A stretch of DNA of 64,000 nt from NCBI GenBank assembly GCA_033675265.1, contig JAUJYZ010000648.1, positions 287,001-351,000 of the forward strand, read 5' to 3'. This DNA is from Actinostola sp. cb2023. Lineage: Eukaryota > Cnidaria > Anthozoa > Actiniaria > Actinostolidae. Positions 53,001 to 58,876 of this stretch are shown one piece after another (within the stretch, counting starts at the first letter, position 1; each line of letters starts with the position of its first letter). The position numbers were made by a program, and so were the translations under genes. The notes under the pieces were generated by a model. It worked only from the letters and a program-made list of their open reading frames with translations. It did no database searches and was not told where the DNA came from.

Positions 53001-54261
53001 TTTTTGTCTTGTTGTGTGTAGGCTTCAGTGCTTTTAGCATCAACGCTAATTAGCGTTCAGGTATATACAAACATGAGCTATTACAAGGTACTGCTATATA
53101 TACAACATTACATTCCAAAATAACAAAATAATCGTAACCCAAAGACATACATTATCTTGAGCATTCACATCAGCATTTCTCTTAAGAATTTCATGCACAA
53201 TGGCAACATTGCCTTTCTCTGCAGCTATTATAAGAGGGGTTTGGCCATTCTGAAATAAAGACATTTGAGAATAAAAAAATAATATAATAATGTTCAATAT
53301 TGTACCAGAGTAATCTAATAATAAATTTATAAACGCACTAATCCAAAGGATTAAAGAATTCAATAATCTGTGTTGTACCTTAACATATAGGATCGTTTTC
53401 GTATCAGTGGGAAATCTACAGGACATAGTTTCTGTTACGGTACGGAATTGAAGACATCTAATCAGCCAATCACAGAGTGCAAAATCATTGATCAACCATT
53501 TAGAATGCTTGGACACGGCATGGTCACAGCACGGTACTGTCACCGCACGAACAGTACCATAACTACTTCCCACTCAGCATACGAAAATGACTCTATATGA
53601 CAGGTAAAATTGATACCATCAAGAAGTAAAATACCCTTAATTGAAACAAACTACAATGTTAAAGTGCATATCAGGGTTTTGGGTTTCTTTTGAAAATCGA
53701 TTACATATAACGTGAATAGTGGGATGGTTCAGTATTTTGTGATTTGAGCTTCGCATTTGCGAGTTATGAAGGTTTGAAATCATGATATACTAATTAGGTG
53801 ACGTCAATGCAGGCATTTGCCGTAACTTATTTTAACTTTTTCAAGTAGCACTCTTTTCTAAAATAGAAATAAAAGTTTAACATCATTTATATAAGTTGTA
53901 GAATAACTTTTTGCCAGTTTAAAAATGTCAGTAATTTGCAAAGGGGCGCTTTTGTATAATAAATGATGCCGGCGTTGACGTCACCTAATTAACATATCAC
54001 GATTTCAAACCATCATAACTCGCAAATGCGAAGCTCAAATCACAAAATACTGAACCATCCCACTATTCACTTCATATGTAATCGATTTTCAAAAGAAACC
54101 CAAAACCCTGATATGCACTTTAAAGTACAGTAAACTAAATTCTAAACGTGCCTTACCTGATCTCTCTGCTCTATGTTAATACTTTTATTTTCCAATAAGT
54201 TTAATACTTGGGAACAACTGCCTTCTTCAATGGCATTTAACAAGTTGAATGGGTCAGTCAT
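30604..54261 (-). CDS. KIDINS220: KIDINS220/ARMS, ankyrin-repeat KAP NTPase membrane scaffold (whole coding span, 18 exons)
   Basis: Orthologue of kinase D-interacting substrate of 220 kDa, a plasma-membrane scaffold coupling neurotrophin and other receptors to MAPK signalling. Seen here: 18 exons read from high to low coordinate give 1752 codons (human about 1770). Domain order: short N-terminus (1-35), eleven ankyrin repeats (36 to about 400), KAP P-loop NTPase with Walker [12 protein letters not shown] and Walker [10 protein letters not shown], four predicted membrane helices, SAM-like domain (about 1160-1225), then a long acidic disordered tail ending in ETCV, a class I PDZ ligand like the vertebrate ESIL end. 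The N-terminal length matches the vertebrate protein, supporting the ATG at 54261. The proline-rich CrkL-binding segment between KAP and SAM is missing; FPPPP motifs occur in the tail instead. Confidence 0.97.
32230..32430 (+). repeat. 11-bp AAAGAATTTCC mini-repeat in a KIDINS220 intron
   Basis: AAAGAATTTCC is repeated three to four times (32356-32395), flanked by GAGCGCTCTTT and GGAGAGCGCGCG. The imperfect flanks suggest a foldback remnant. Confidence 0.6.
32535..32599 (-). CDS. KIDINS220: KIDINS220 exon 17: small Cys-containing exon
   Basis: 65 nt between tttatag and gtgagt, giving [20 protein letters not shown]. No vertebrate counterpart recognised. It is supported because phase 2 in and phase 1 out connect exons 16 and 18 in one open frame with good splice sites; transcript evidence would settle it. 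Confidence 0.72.
32615..32710 (-). mobile_element. Retroposon 3' end, minus strand
   Basis: On the minus strand: ACACGCGCAATATAAATATT then AAATTATTATTATT, the same core and (TTA)n tail as at 8950-9084. Confidence 0.5.
32993..33192 (-). CDS. KIDINS220: KIDINS220 exon 16: SAM-like domain
   Basis: Encodes [20 protein letters not shown] and later [20 protein letters not shown]; vertebrate QIEGLDQSMLPQY and MNMNFGDWHLFRSTVLEMR. Phase 2 at the end, donor gtaagt. Confidence 0.96.
33520..33600 (-). CDS. KIDINS220: KIDINS220 exon 15: linker into SAM-like domain
   Basis: 27 codons, [20 protein letters not shown] followed by IDDVCKQ; vertebrate counterpart LNSLNVDAVCEKLKQ. The long proline-rich linker found in vertebrates between KAP and this point is absent. 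Phase 0 at both ends. Confidence 0.9.
33828..35803 (-). CDS. KIDINS220: KIDINS220 exon 14: KAP NTPase core and membrane segments, 1976 nt
   Basis: One exon encodes residues 481-1139. Near the start are two membrane helices ([34 protein letters not shown]), then the [15 protein letters not shown] block, two further helices ([18 protein letters not shown] and the stretch near [19 protein letters not shown]), Walker B ([15 protein letters not shown]), the sensor-like [18 protein letters not shown], an acidic lineage-specific insert with a His-rich stretch (about 890-980) and [23 protein letters not shown] NTPases place membrane helices inside the P-loop fold. Acceptor ccatag, donor gtaaaa. ORFs on the opposite strand are shadows. 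Confidence 0.97.
36079..36243. mobile_element. MITE, CTGGTCCTCACTAGCGACAT ends
   Basis: Ends CTGGTCCTCACTAGCGACAT then AAGCACAAGCAGAAGCAACA and their complement ending GAGAACCAG. 165 bp in KIDINS220 intron 13. Confidence 0.85.
36424..36591 (-). CDS. KIDINS220: KIDINS220 exon 13: KAP domain start with Walker A
   Basis: Encodes [20 protein letters not shown] and [20 protein letters not shown]; matches vertebrate MLGYDLYSSALADILSEP and VGLYAQWGSGKSFLLKKL. GxxxxGSGKS is the P-loop. Phase 1 in and out. Confidence 0.97.
36755..36932 (-). CDS. KIDINS220: KIDINS220 exon 12: ankyrin repeat 11 and linker
   Basis: Encodes [20 protein letters not shown] and then [20 protein letters not shown], closely matching the vertebrate last repeat and the [11 protein letters not shown] linker into the KAP domain. 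First departure from the 99-nt rule; ends in phase 1. Confidence 0.97.
37312..37478. mobile_element. Foldback MITE, CCATGCGCCCAT ends
   Basis: Arms of about 55 bp: CCATGCGCCCATTGCGTTAT, then GAGAAAATATAAAGAACTCT, repeated inverted at 37425-37478. KIDINS220 intron 11. Confidence 0.85.
37535..37745. repeat. About 105-bp tandem duplication
   Basis: AAATAGTTCATAGATATCTT through CATCGTGACAAAAAGTCAA occurs twice in tandem with very few differences, followed by a partial third copy (GCGTTATAT). Confidence 0.88.
37823..37921 (-). CDS. KIDINS220: KIDINS220 exon 11: ankyrin repeat 10
   Basis: 33 codons starting [20 protein letters not shown] and ending [13 protein letters not shown]; matches vertebrate [33 protein letters not shown]. 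Phase 0 at both ends, donor gtattg. Confidence 0.96.
38103..38201 (-). CDS. KIDINS220: KIDINS220 exon 10: ankyrin repeat 9, GC donor
   Basis: 33 codons starting [20 protein letters not shown]; corresponds to vertebrate DNKTALYWAVEKGN. The donor following the terminal AAG codon is gcaagt, a GC donor with otherwise perfect consensus; no GT donor keeps the 33-codon unit or frame. Confidence 0.93.
38519..38617 (-). CDS. KIDINS220: KIDINS220 exon 9: ankyrin repeat 8
   Basis: 33 codons starting [20 protein letters not shown] and ending [13 protein letters not shown]; matches vertebrate [29 protein letters not shown]. Confidence 0.96.
38618..42067. other. KIDINS220 intron 8 (3.4 kb)
   Basis: Contains a CAGACAGA microsatellite (38676-38862) and otherwise A+T-rich sequence without recognisable coding exons or complete repeats. 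Confidence 0.6.
42068..42166 (-). CDS. KIDINS220: KIDINS220 exon 8: ankyrin repeat 7
   Basis: 33 codons starting [20 protein letters not shown]; occupies the place of vertebrate DGNTALMIASKEGHTEIVQD. Phase 0 at both ends, donor gtaagt. Confidence 0.95.
42360..43330 (+). mobile_element. Possible LTR-retrotransposon remnant
   Basis: TGTTGATATCA near 42361 could start an LTR ending ACACA at 42732, directly followed by TGGTGGCAGCGGCGATCC, which resembles a primer-binding site complementary to tRNA-Leu 3' ends. Downstream short basic ORFs (42790-43250) and a purine-rich GGGAGGAGACGA near 43302 follow, but there is no second LTR and no pol. Confidence 0.25.
43984..44082 (-). CDS. KIDINS220: KIDINS220 exon 7: ankyrin repeat 6
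   Basis: 33 codons starting [20 protein letters not shown]; matches vertebrate NSMTALIVAVKGGYTQSVKE, including the atypical KGGYT. Donor gtgcag is weak but frame-consistent. Confidence 0.94.
44130..44420. repeat. GCGACCACC tandem repeat unit, copy 1
   Basis: GTAAGCGACCACCCCAC repeated four to five times (44196-44275), preceded by TATTTGCGGGTTCATAT and TTTAGTCTTGGA. The same context recurs at about 45003-45120, so it is a dispersed or duplicated element. Confidence 0.75.
44451..44975. mobile_element. MITE with ACCCAGGGGTATATTC ends, copy 2, split by a retroposon-like insert
   Basis: Outer ends TCCTCGGGAACCCAGGGGTA and its complement GGTTCCCGAGGA; arms as in 26295-26570. Between about 44636 and 44870 an insert begins with a (GATGAA)n run and ACTTTATTTCAAGAGGGTAA, like the reverse complement of a LINE or SINE tail. 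Confidence 0.8.
45003..45560. repeat. GCGACCACC repeat, copy 2, with inner inverted GGTCCGTACC repeats
   Basis: Second copy of the TATTTGCGGGTTCATA context. Between 45184 and 45435 AACCTCGTTCGCTCGGTCCG is present with its inverted form CGGACCGAGCGAACGAT, suggesting a nested foldback. The end GTGTCAAAAGG resembles copy 1. Confidence 0.6.
45649..45752. mobile_element. 86-bp miniature (45658-45743) of the helicase-transposon family with 9-bp target duplication
   Basis: TAACCTGCGTAGCTGGCCCT at 45658 and its complement ending 45743, separated only by a G-rich tract; identical in its left part to the inner element at 15998. Direct repeats ACTGCTTCC at 45649-45657 and 45744-45752. In KIDINS220 intron 6. 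Confidence 0.92.
45842..45940 (-). CDS. KIDINS220: KIDINS220 exon 6: ankyrin repeat 5
   Basis: 33 codons starting [20 protein letters not shown]; almost identical to vertebrate [20 protein letters not shown]. Donor gtaacg, phase 0. Confidence 0.96.
45993..46080. repeat. Poly-G tract in a 197-nt KIDINS220 intron
   Basis: Runs of 12 or more G with GGGAGGG spacers on the plus strand, so C-rich in the KIDINS220 transcript. Strong G-quadruplex potential on the template strand. Confidence 0.95.
46138..46236 (-). CDS. KIDINS220: KIDINS220 exon 5: ankyrin repeat 4
   Basis: 33 codons starting [20 protein letters not shown]; matches vertebrate YSVYPIIWAAGRGH. The following intron is only 197 nt and contains the poly-G/poly-C tract. 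Confidence 0.95.
46330..46830. repeat. Tandem arrays: about 60-bp units then a 35-bp unit
   Basis: First part repeats GATAGAGAGCACTCAAATGG and GCTTCAATACGCGGCACG-type words. From 46618 a 35-bp unit (GCGGCACTCAAATGGTTTCA then ATACGTAAGCGTACC) repeats more than five times almost perfectly. KIDINS220 intron 4. Confidence 0.93.
46910..47103. mobile_element. MITE of the TAGAGTCGTTTTCG family
   Basis: Full copy with ends TAGAGTCGTTTTCGTATGAG and CACTCATACGACAACGACTC; GGTACGG/CCGTACC inner pairs. Confidence 0.9.
47104..50216. other. KIDINS220 intron 4, remainder
   Basis: About 3.1 kb of A+T-rich sequence with no coding segment or repeat I can recognise. Confidence 0.5.
50217..50315 (-). CDS. KIDINS220: KIDINS220 exon 4: ankyrin repeat 3
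   Basis: 33 codons starting [20 protein letters not shown]; matches vertebrate GGWTALMWACYKGR. Phase 0 at both ends; followed by a 4-kb intron. Confidence 0.96.
51252..51391. repeat. 140-bp palindrome
   Basis: TTGAAGGGCTCCCTGCAAGA and AACCCAAATTCTCCTT pair with their complements at 51332-51391; loop of under 20 bases. KIDINS220 intron 3. Confidence 0.88.
52029..52211. repeat. 183-bp palindrome
   Basis: Arms of about 85 bp with few mismatches: AAATCGCAAGCGG, ACTCTTATTGACAATGGATT and TGACATCACAAAATGTTC recur inverted; centre near CTCGCTATGCTCG. KIDINS220 intron 3, 53 bp from exon 3. Confidence 0.9.
52264..52362 (-). CDS. KIDINS220: KIDINS220 exon 3: ankyrin repeat 2
   Basis: 33 codons starting [20 protein letters not shown]; matches vertebrate DNWTALISASKEGH. 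Phase 0 at both ends. Confidence 0.96.
52764..52972. mobile_element. MITE of the TAGAGTCGTTTTCG family
   Basis: Ends TAGATTGTTTTTGTATGAGT and CATACGAAAATGACTCTA; diverged left end. KIDINS220 intron 2. Confidence 0.85.
53151..53249 (-). CDS. KIDINS220: KIDINS220 exon 2: ankyrin repeat 1
   Basis: Exactly 33 codons, [20 protein letters not shown] and [13 protein letters not shown]; matches vertebrate repeat 1 (CGQTPLMIAAEQGN). Acceptor tttcag, donor gtatgt, phase 0 at both ends. Confidence 0.96.
53388..53596. mobile_element. MITE of the TAGAGTCGTTTTCG family
   Basis: Ends TAGGATCGTTTTCGTATCAG and CATACGAAAATGACTCTA; CCAATCACAGAGTGC inside. KIDINS220 intron 1. Confidence 0.85.
53659..54123. mobile_element. 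TTAA-flanked MITE with about 150-bp inverted ends
   Basis: TTAA at 53659-53662 and 54120-54123 flank AGTGCATATCAGGGTTTTGG and its complement. Arms run through CGCATTTGCGAGTTATGA and TAATTAGGTGACGTCAA. It starts 34 bp from the donor of the first coding exon of KIDINS220. Confidence 0.88.
54157..54261 (-). CDS. KIDINS220: KIDINS220 exon 1 (coding): N-terminus
   Basis: 35 codons, [20 protein letters not shown] followed by [15 protein letters not shown], aligning with vertebrate VINYVEEENIPALKALLEKC. The exon extends six bases upstream (ATTCCA) to a ttatag acceptor at 54268, so at least one 5' exon exists. Donor gtaagg, phase 0. Confidence 0.92.
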
Positions 54262-54293
54262 TGGAATCTATAAACAAATAATGACAACTATTT

Positions 54294-55320
54294 TTTACTC
54301 GGACTTCCTGTAGAATGCCCGAGTTAAAATATGATGTTTGCTCTTCGTCATCGTCGTCATTCTGTCTCATATCGTCATCTGGGCTCTGAGGCGTCAATAT
54401 AGTTTTTCGCTACATGATCAAGTGCTCAAAGTACTTTGTAGTTTTCAACACTTTTTCGCATTCTTGTCGGTATTTGTGCATAATTTACACTGAATTGAGG
54501 CTGCCTGAGCAAATGCGTCTTTTGTCAAGGAGTACAGCAGTGTCTAAACAACTCGAAACTACAAGTTTTCTGTCTGAATATTTCTTTCAAATATTCGTGG
54601 CTTAGCAAGAACTCGTAATTTGGTAGTGTTCGCTTTATCTTCCATTTTCATTCATTTGTGAAATCGTTTTAGCAAGGAATTCATGTTTATACCAAACGCA
54701 ACATTCTTGGTCATTCTTCGCTATCAGTGTTGAAACTTGGCATGTTTTGTTCGTAGTGAAAAATTTAATGCATAATAATTTAATGCATTAATTCTTGGCT
54801 ATATTTTAACACTTGCATGCTCGAGCATTGCCAATCTACTTGCAATATAGATCGAAGTCAATCTAATTACACATGCATGCTCTACTGAGTCATGCTACAA
54901 GTGACCATACACTGTTTAGTCACGCTGCGATGTCTATATTTAGCTTGGTATTCAGTTAAATCTGTCTGGTGTTAGCACTATTTTCTGAAATAGTTCCCTA
55001 AATGTAGTTCATTGGCTAAAATCTTTTAATTTTTGGGTACTTATTGATCAATCATCAGTTTTACTTTTAACCTTGCCGTTCATACCCATTCTGAACTGGT
55101 ATTTGTTGACTGTGGAAATTCTGTTTTACAGTAAATTGTCCAGTAATAGGCTAAAACTACTTCTGTATGACGATATAGAAATACGTCCTTAGCCGGTTTC
55201 ACATTGGCAAGGTTCATTTAATCGATCAAAATGATTTATTTGATTTATATCTGATTTTTTATTTTTTGAAATAGCTTTATTAAGAGGCCCGAGTTAACGC
55301 TAATAGAGCGTCTTGTTATT
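54294..55320. mobile_element. Hairpin-ended repeat (Helentron-like), about 1 kb
   Basis: Starts ACTCGGACTTCCTGTAGAAT then GCCCGAGT, and ends GCCCGAGTTAACGCTAATAG then AGCGTCTTGTTA. The right end lies about 10 bp from the donor of the putative KIDINS220 5' UTR exon. No ORF of note. Confidence 0.55.
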
Positions 55321-55329
55321 AATACTTAC

Positions 55330-55486
55330 CCTTAGGTTGGTAGACTTGTAGAGAGACTGTGGTAGAGCTGATAAAAGAATCTCACTCTCAGACTGTTGTC
55401 TGGACCCCCACAACCATACCGATGTGGATGTTCTCAATAGCCTGATAAATCGTCTTTGGGCATACCTAACAACGCTTTGTCTATGC
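55330..55486 (-). other. KIDINS220: Probable KIDINS220 5' UTR exon
   Basis: 157 nt bounded on the minus strand by a strong acceptor (ttttttatag) and a consensus donor (gtaagt). Joined to the first coding exon it is open in the KIDINS220 frame across its whole length but contains no in-frame ATG, so it is either untranslated or part of an N-terminal extension starting further upstream. The protein aligns with vertebrates from the ATG at 54261, which favours UTR. Confidence 0.45.
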
Positions 55487-55587
55487 CTATAAAAAAGGTT
55501 CATTACATAGGTTATGTCAAATAAGTATGTGCATACGTGTATAATAACCCTTGTCTGCTACTAAGTGCATACTCGAATGTTCTTGTT

Positions 55588-56408
55588 ACTCGGGCCCAGG
55601 CCGCAGGCCGCCCGAGTTAGAAAATGCGGATTTCGGTAGTAGTAGTAGTAGTAGTAGTTTTGTTCGGCTTCAAAATGACGAGTATGCGACGTATTTATAA
55701 TCGTATCCGGAGTTTCAAGATTACTCCGCAGATTTGAAAAGATAAAGGAGACACAGGACTCAAGTAGATTATGAATCTTAGTTTTGAAAGCAGCTGTAGA
55801 TCTTCAAGCTATTAAAAGGTCAGGATTCTAGTTCATCGTTCAATGACTAGAAGTGGTAAAAGGACTAGAAGCTCGCTTAAAATATATATATTTTTAAACA
55901 AACGCGAGGCCGTTATCGGAACCATCTGACCTATGCAACCTCAAGACGTATCATGTTCGTACTCACCGGACTAATAGTCTCCCTCGTCACTCAACTGTCA
56001 CTGATTGTCATGACGTCAGAGAAATTATATTGTATTGAAGAAGATGTCCTTGTTTTATTCGACGTTCGAACCGTAACTCGAACCCGAACTCGATTCCAAA
56101 CTCGACGTTTCGGGATCTGAAGCTAGAGAGGGGGCCTTTACACAAACTCATCAAAATCAAATCAATTGAACTCAAAGTCAAAAGGTAATCAAATGAACTC
56201 AAAGGCAAATCAAATGAACTCGACACATACATGTATATACATAGTCTCCCTCGTCACGCAACTGTCAGTCATTGTCAGGTCTCTCCTCGCGCAGCTGACA
56301 TTGTCCTTGTTCTTCAACCAACTGGCATTCATTTTCAAGTACTTCCTCGAACAACTGACATTTTCCTTTTCACAATGCCCGAGTGAACGCTCATTGAGCG
56401 TCTTGTTA
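55588..56408. mobile_element. Hairpin-ended repeat (Helentron-like), second copy
   Basis: Starts ACTCGGGCCCAGGCCGCAGG then CCGCCCGAGT, and ends CCCGAGTGAACGCTCATTGA then GCGTCTTGTTA. The interior differs from the first copy apart from the ends and includes a (GTA)n run at 55638. Confidence 0.55.
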
Positions 56409-56561
56409 CAAATACAGAGTCACTTTCAAAAATTCATTTTAAAAAAAACAGGAATTTAATTTACATGTACAGTGGAACCTCTCCTTACGGACACCTCTAT
56501 ATTACGGACAGATATTTAGGTCCCGGCAAAATCATAACCATACATTCTTTGTAAAAACAAG

Positions 56562-56770
56562 ACGCTCATTGAGCGTTCACTCGTGTCCTGGTGCATCGAT
56601 TGAGACAAAAAGTCTGGCCACAAGAAAGATTACATGCAAAGCACAAACCAATCAGGAAGCACCGGAGGTCAAGGGGCAAGTTCAACAGTCGTCAGAATCT
56701 CTCACGTAAAGATATCTAGCTGACTAGTTCTCCAGAATCTAAGTGTTTTCTCGTTAAAAAAGGTATCGGA
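56562..56770. mobile_element. Hairpin-ended repeat, inverted partial copy
   Basis: AACAAGACGCTCATTGAGCG then TTCACTCGTG is the reverse complement of the right end at 56381-56408. It is followed by AGTCTGGCCACAAGAAAGAT, shared with about 15160. Confidence 0.6.
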
Positions 56771-56994
56771 CAATAAAATGAAACACATTTCTGAGAATGT
56801 GCACTTTTCTTCCTTATCCCAGCCTTCCCTCCCAACAATCTCTCCCCACCCAGAAATTTACACTGTCTCATCCATTTCCCAGTTTTCCATTTCCCATTTC
56901 CCTGCGATGGCCCGAATACCCTGCTAGCTCTATCGTTCTGGAATAGCCAGTCGATTATCCAAAAATGTATGTTTTTCAGGGGAAAAGTCGCATC

Positions 56995-58170
56995 TTAAGG
57001 TATCAGGATACGTTTTGGACCCCTATGTCTTCGGACTTCGGCAACACGCACGCTTTACAATATTTTACCAAAAAAGTATACATTTTCTGAAAGCTGAATA
57101 AATGTAGTTTTTTAGTATACTTTCATATTTTTAGATTTTGCATTATAGAAATTGTTAGGCGAGTATACGTGAAATTCGACCGTAGTGCGTTCTAAAAGTT
57201 CGATTGCACATGGAATTTAAGTTATGCTTGTGAAAAACACACTAACAGACTCTCGAGATAATGAACTTCAAAACGGTGTCTCAATTTTCCTATATCTGTT
57301 TTAGATCAACCGCAATCCTACGCCAAAGTTAAACACTTGATTTTAGAGCTATGTTGTCAACAAATAGGGCCATAACGTTTGAACGAAAATAACATGAAAA
57401 AATCGGAGACACCGTTTTTTAGATCAACTATTGCTGAGCCACCTTGCAAATTTTCAGCGAAATCCATCGAAACCCTAGCGACATTAAGCCTCCGAAAGAC
57501 GTGCATTTAGCGCTGAAATAGTTTCGAGAAAAGACGCAATTACTGTTTTGGAAGATCAAGCCACACCATGTTTATCCAACACCTAGCGTAATTGAATCTG
57601 TCAACCACTTGTCAATATATCTGGTCAGTATTCAACAAAGGTCGACAGGTCATATGCAAATGACAAAATATCGAAGTAAATTTATTGTGCTCTGGCTTGT
57701 TCGAGTATTGCGGGTGCCGGGGCATGTTTTAGTGTGTATGTATTTGTATGGTTTTCTGCACTGTTTGGGAACGGTTTCTTTGAAGACGAAGTCGACGATC
57801 TTCTTCTTGGATGAGAATATAAAGATTTACGTTTTCTTGAGGATGTGTATTTGCTTTTACATGTAAAAAGTTCAAAAGTGTATCGTTGTTTAAAAAAATT
57901 ATTCTGTATAGTTGTTGTATCGTTCGCCGCGTGGTTATGAGTGTCACGTACTGATGCGCTTCGAATGACGTCACAATCCAACCAATTACTGTTGACATAT
58001 CGTTTCCTGTAGCAAATTAGTCACGATTTTGGTTATCTTCATTTTCTCTGCTTGATTCGTTAAAATTTGTAATTTCTTTTAAAGAAAGTCATACAAAAAG
58101 GAAAGCTTATTCAAAATCTTTAAAAATCCGATTTTGGAAATTTTTGCTAAAACATATCCTGATACCTTAA
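56995..58170. mobile_element. TTAA-flanked element, 1168 bp, GGTATCAGGATA ends
   Basis: TTAA at 56995-56998 and 58167-58170 flank GGTATCAGGATACGTTTT and AAACATATCCTGATACC. Inner ORFs are uncharacteristic; likely an internally deleted DNA transposon. Confidence 0.7.
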
Positions 58171-58435
58171 GTGATCCCATCGCACTCTACACACATATCC
58201 CCCATCAGTGCAGCCCATACAAACATCCTCTCTCATTGTCCCATATATAGCAACCTACAAGTTGAAGTTTGATCGAGCCGTGAGAGAATGAGACGAGACG
58301 AACGCATGTTTTCCCTTCTCTCCCCTCACGTTTTTTGTCTCATCTCATTCTCTTGCGGCCCGATCAACGACTCGATCATATTTGTTTATCATTTTTTTAA
58401 ATAACATGTAATAAGAAATTAACTTCTAACTGCAA

Positions 58436-58876
58436 ATGGATGAATGAATGGATAAATGAATGAATAGATGAATGACTAGAGGAATGAATGAATGACTAGA
58501 TGAATGAATGAATGAATAGATGAATGAATGAATGAATAGATGGATGAATGAATAAATGAATGGATGGATGAATGAATAGATGAATGAATGAATGGATAAA
58601 TGGAAGAATAGATGGATGAATGAATGAATAGATGGAAAATGGATAAATGGATAGATAAATGGATGAATAAATAGAAGAATAGATGGATGAATGAATAGAT
58701 GGATGGATGGATGAATAAATGGATGGATGAATTGAAGAATGGATGAATGGATGAATGAATAGATGGATGAATAGATGGATGAATGAACAGATGGATGAAT
58801 AAATGGATGAATGAATAGATGGATGAATGAATAAATGGATGGATGGATGGATGAATATATGGATGAATGAATGGAT
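58436..58876. repeat. GGATGAATGAAT microsatellite, about 440 bp
   Basis: Long irregular ATGA/GGATGAAT array. It creates a spurious Ile/His/Ser-rich ORF on the minus strand. Confidence 0.97.
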
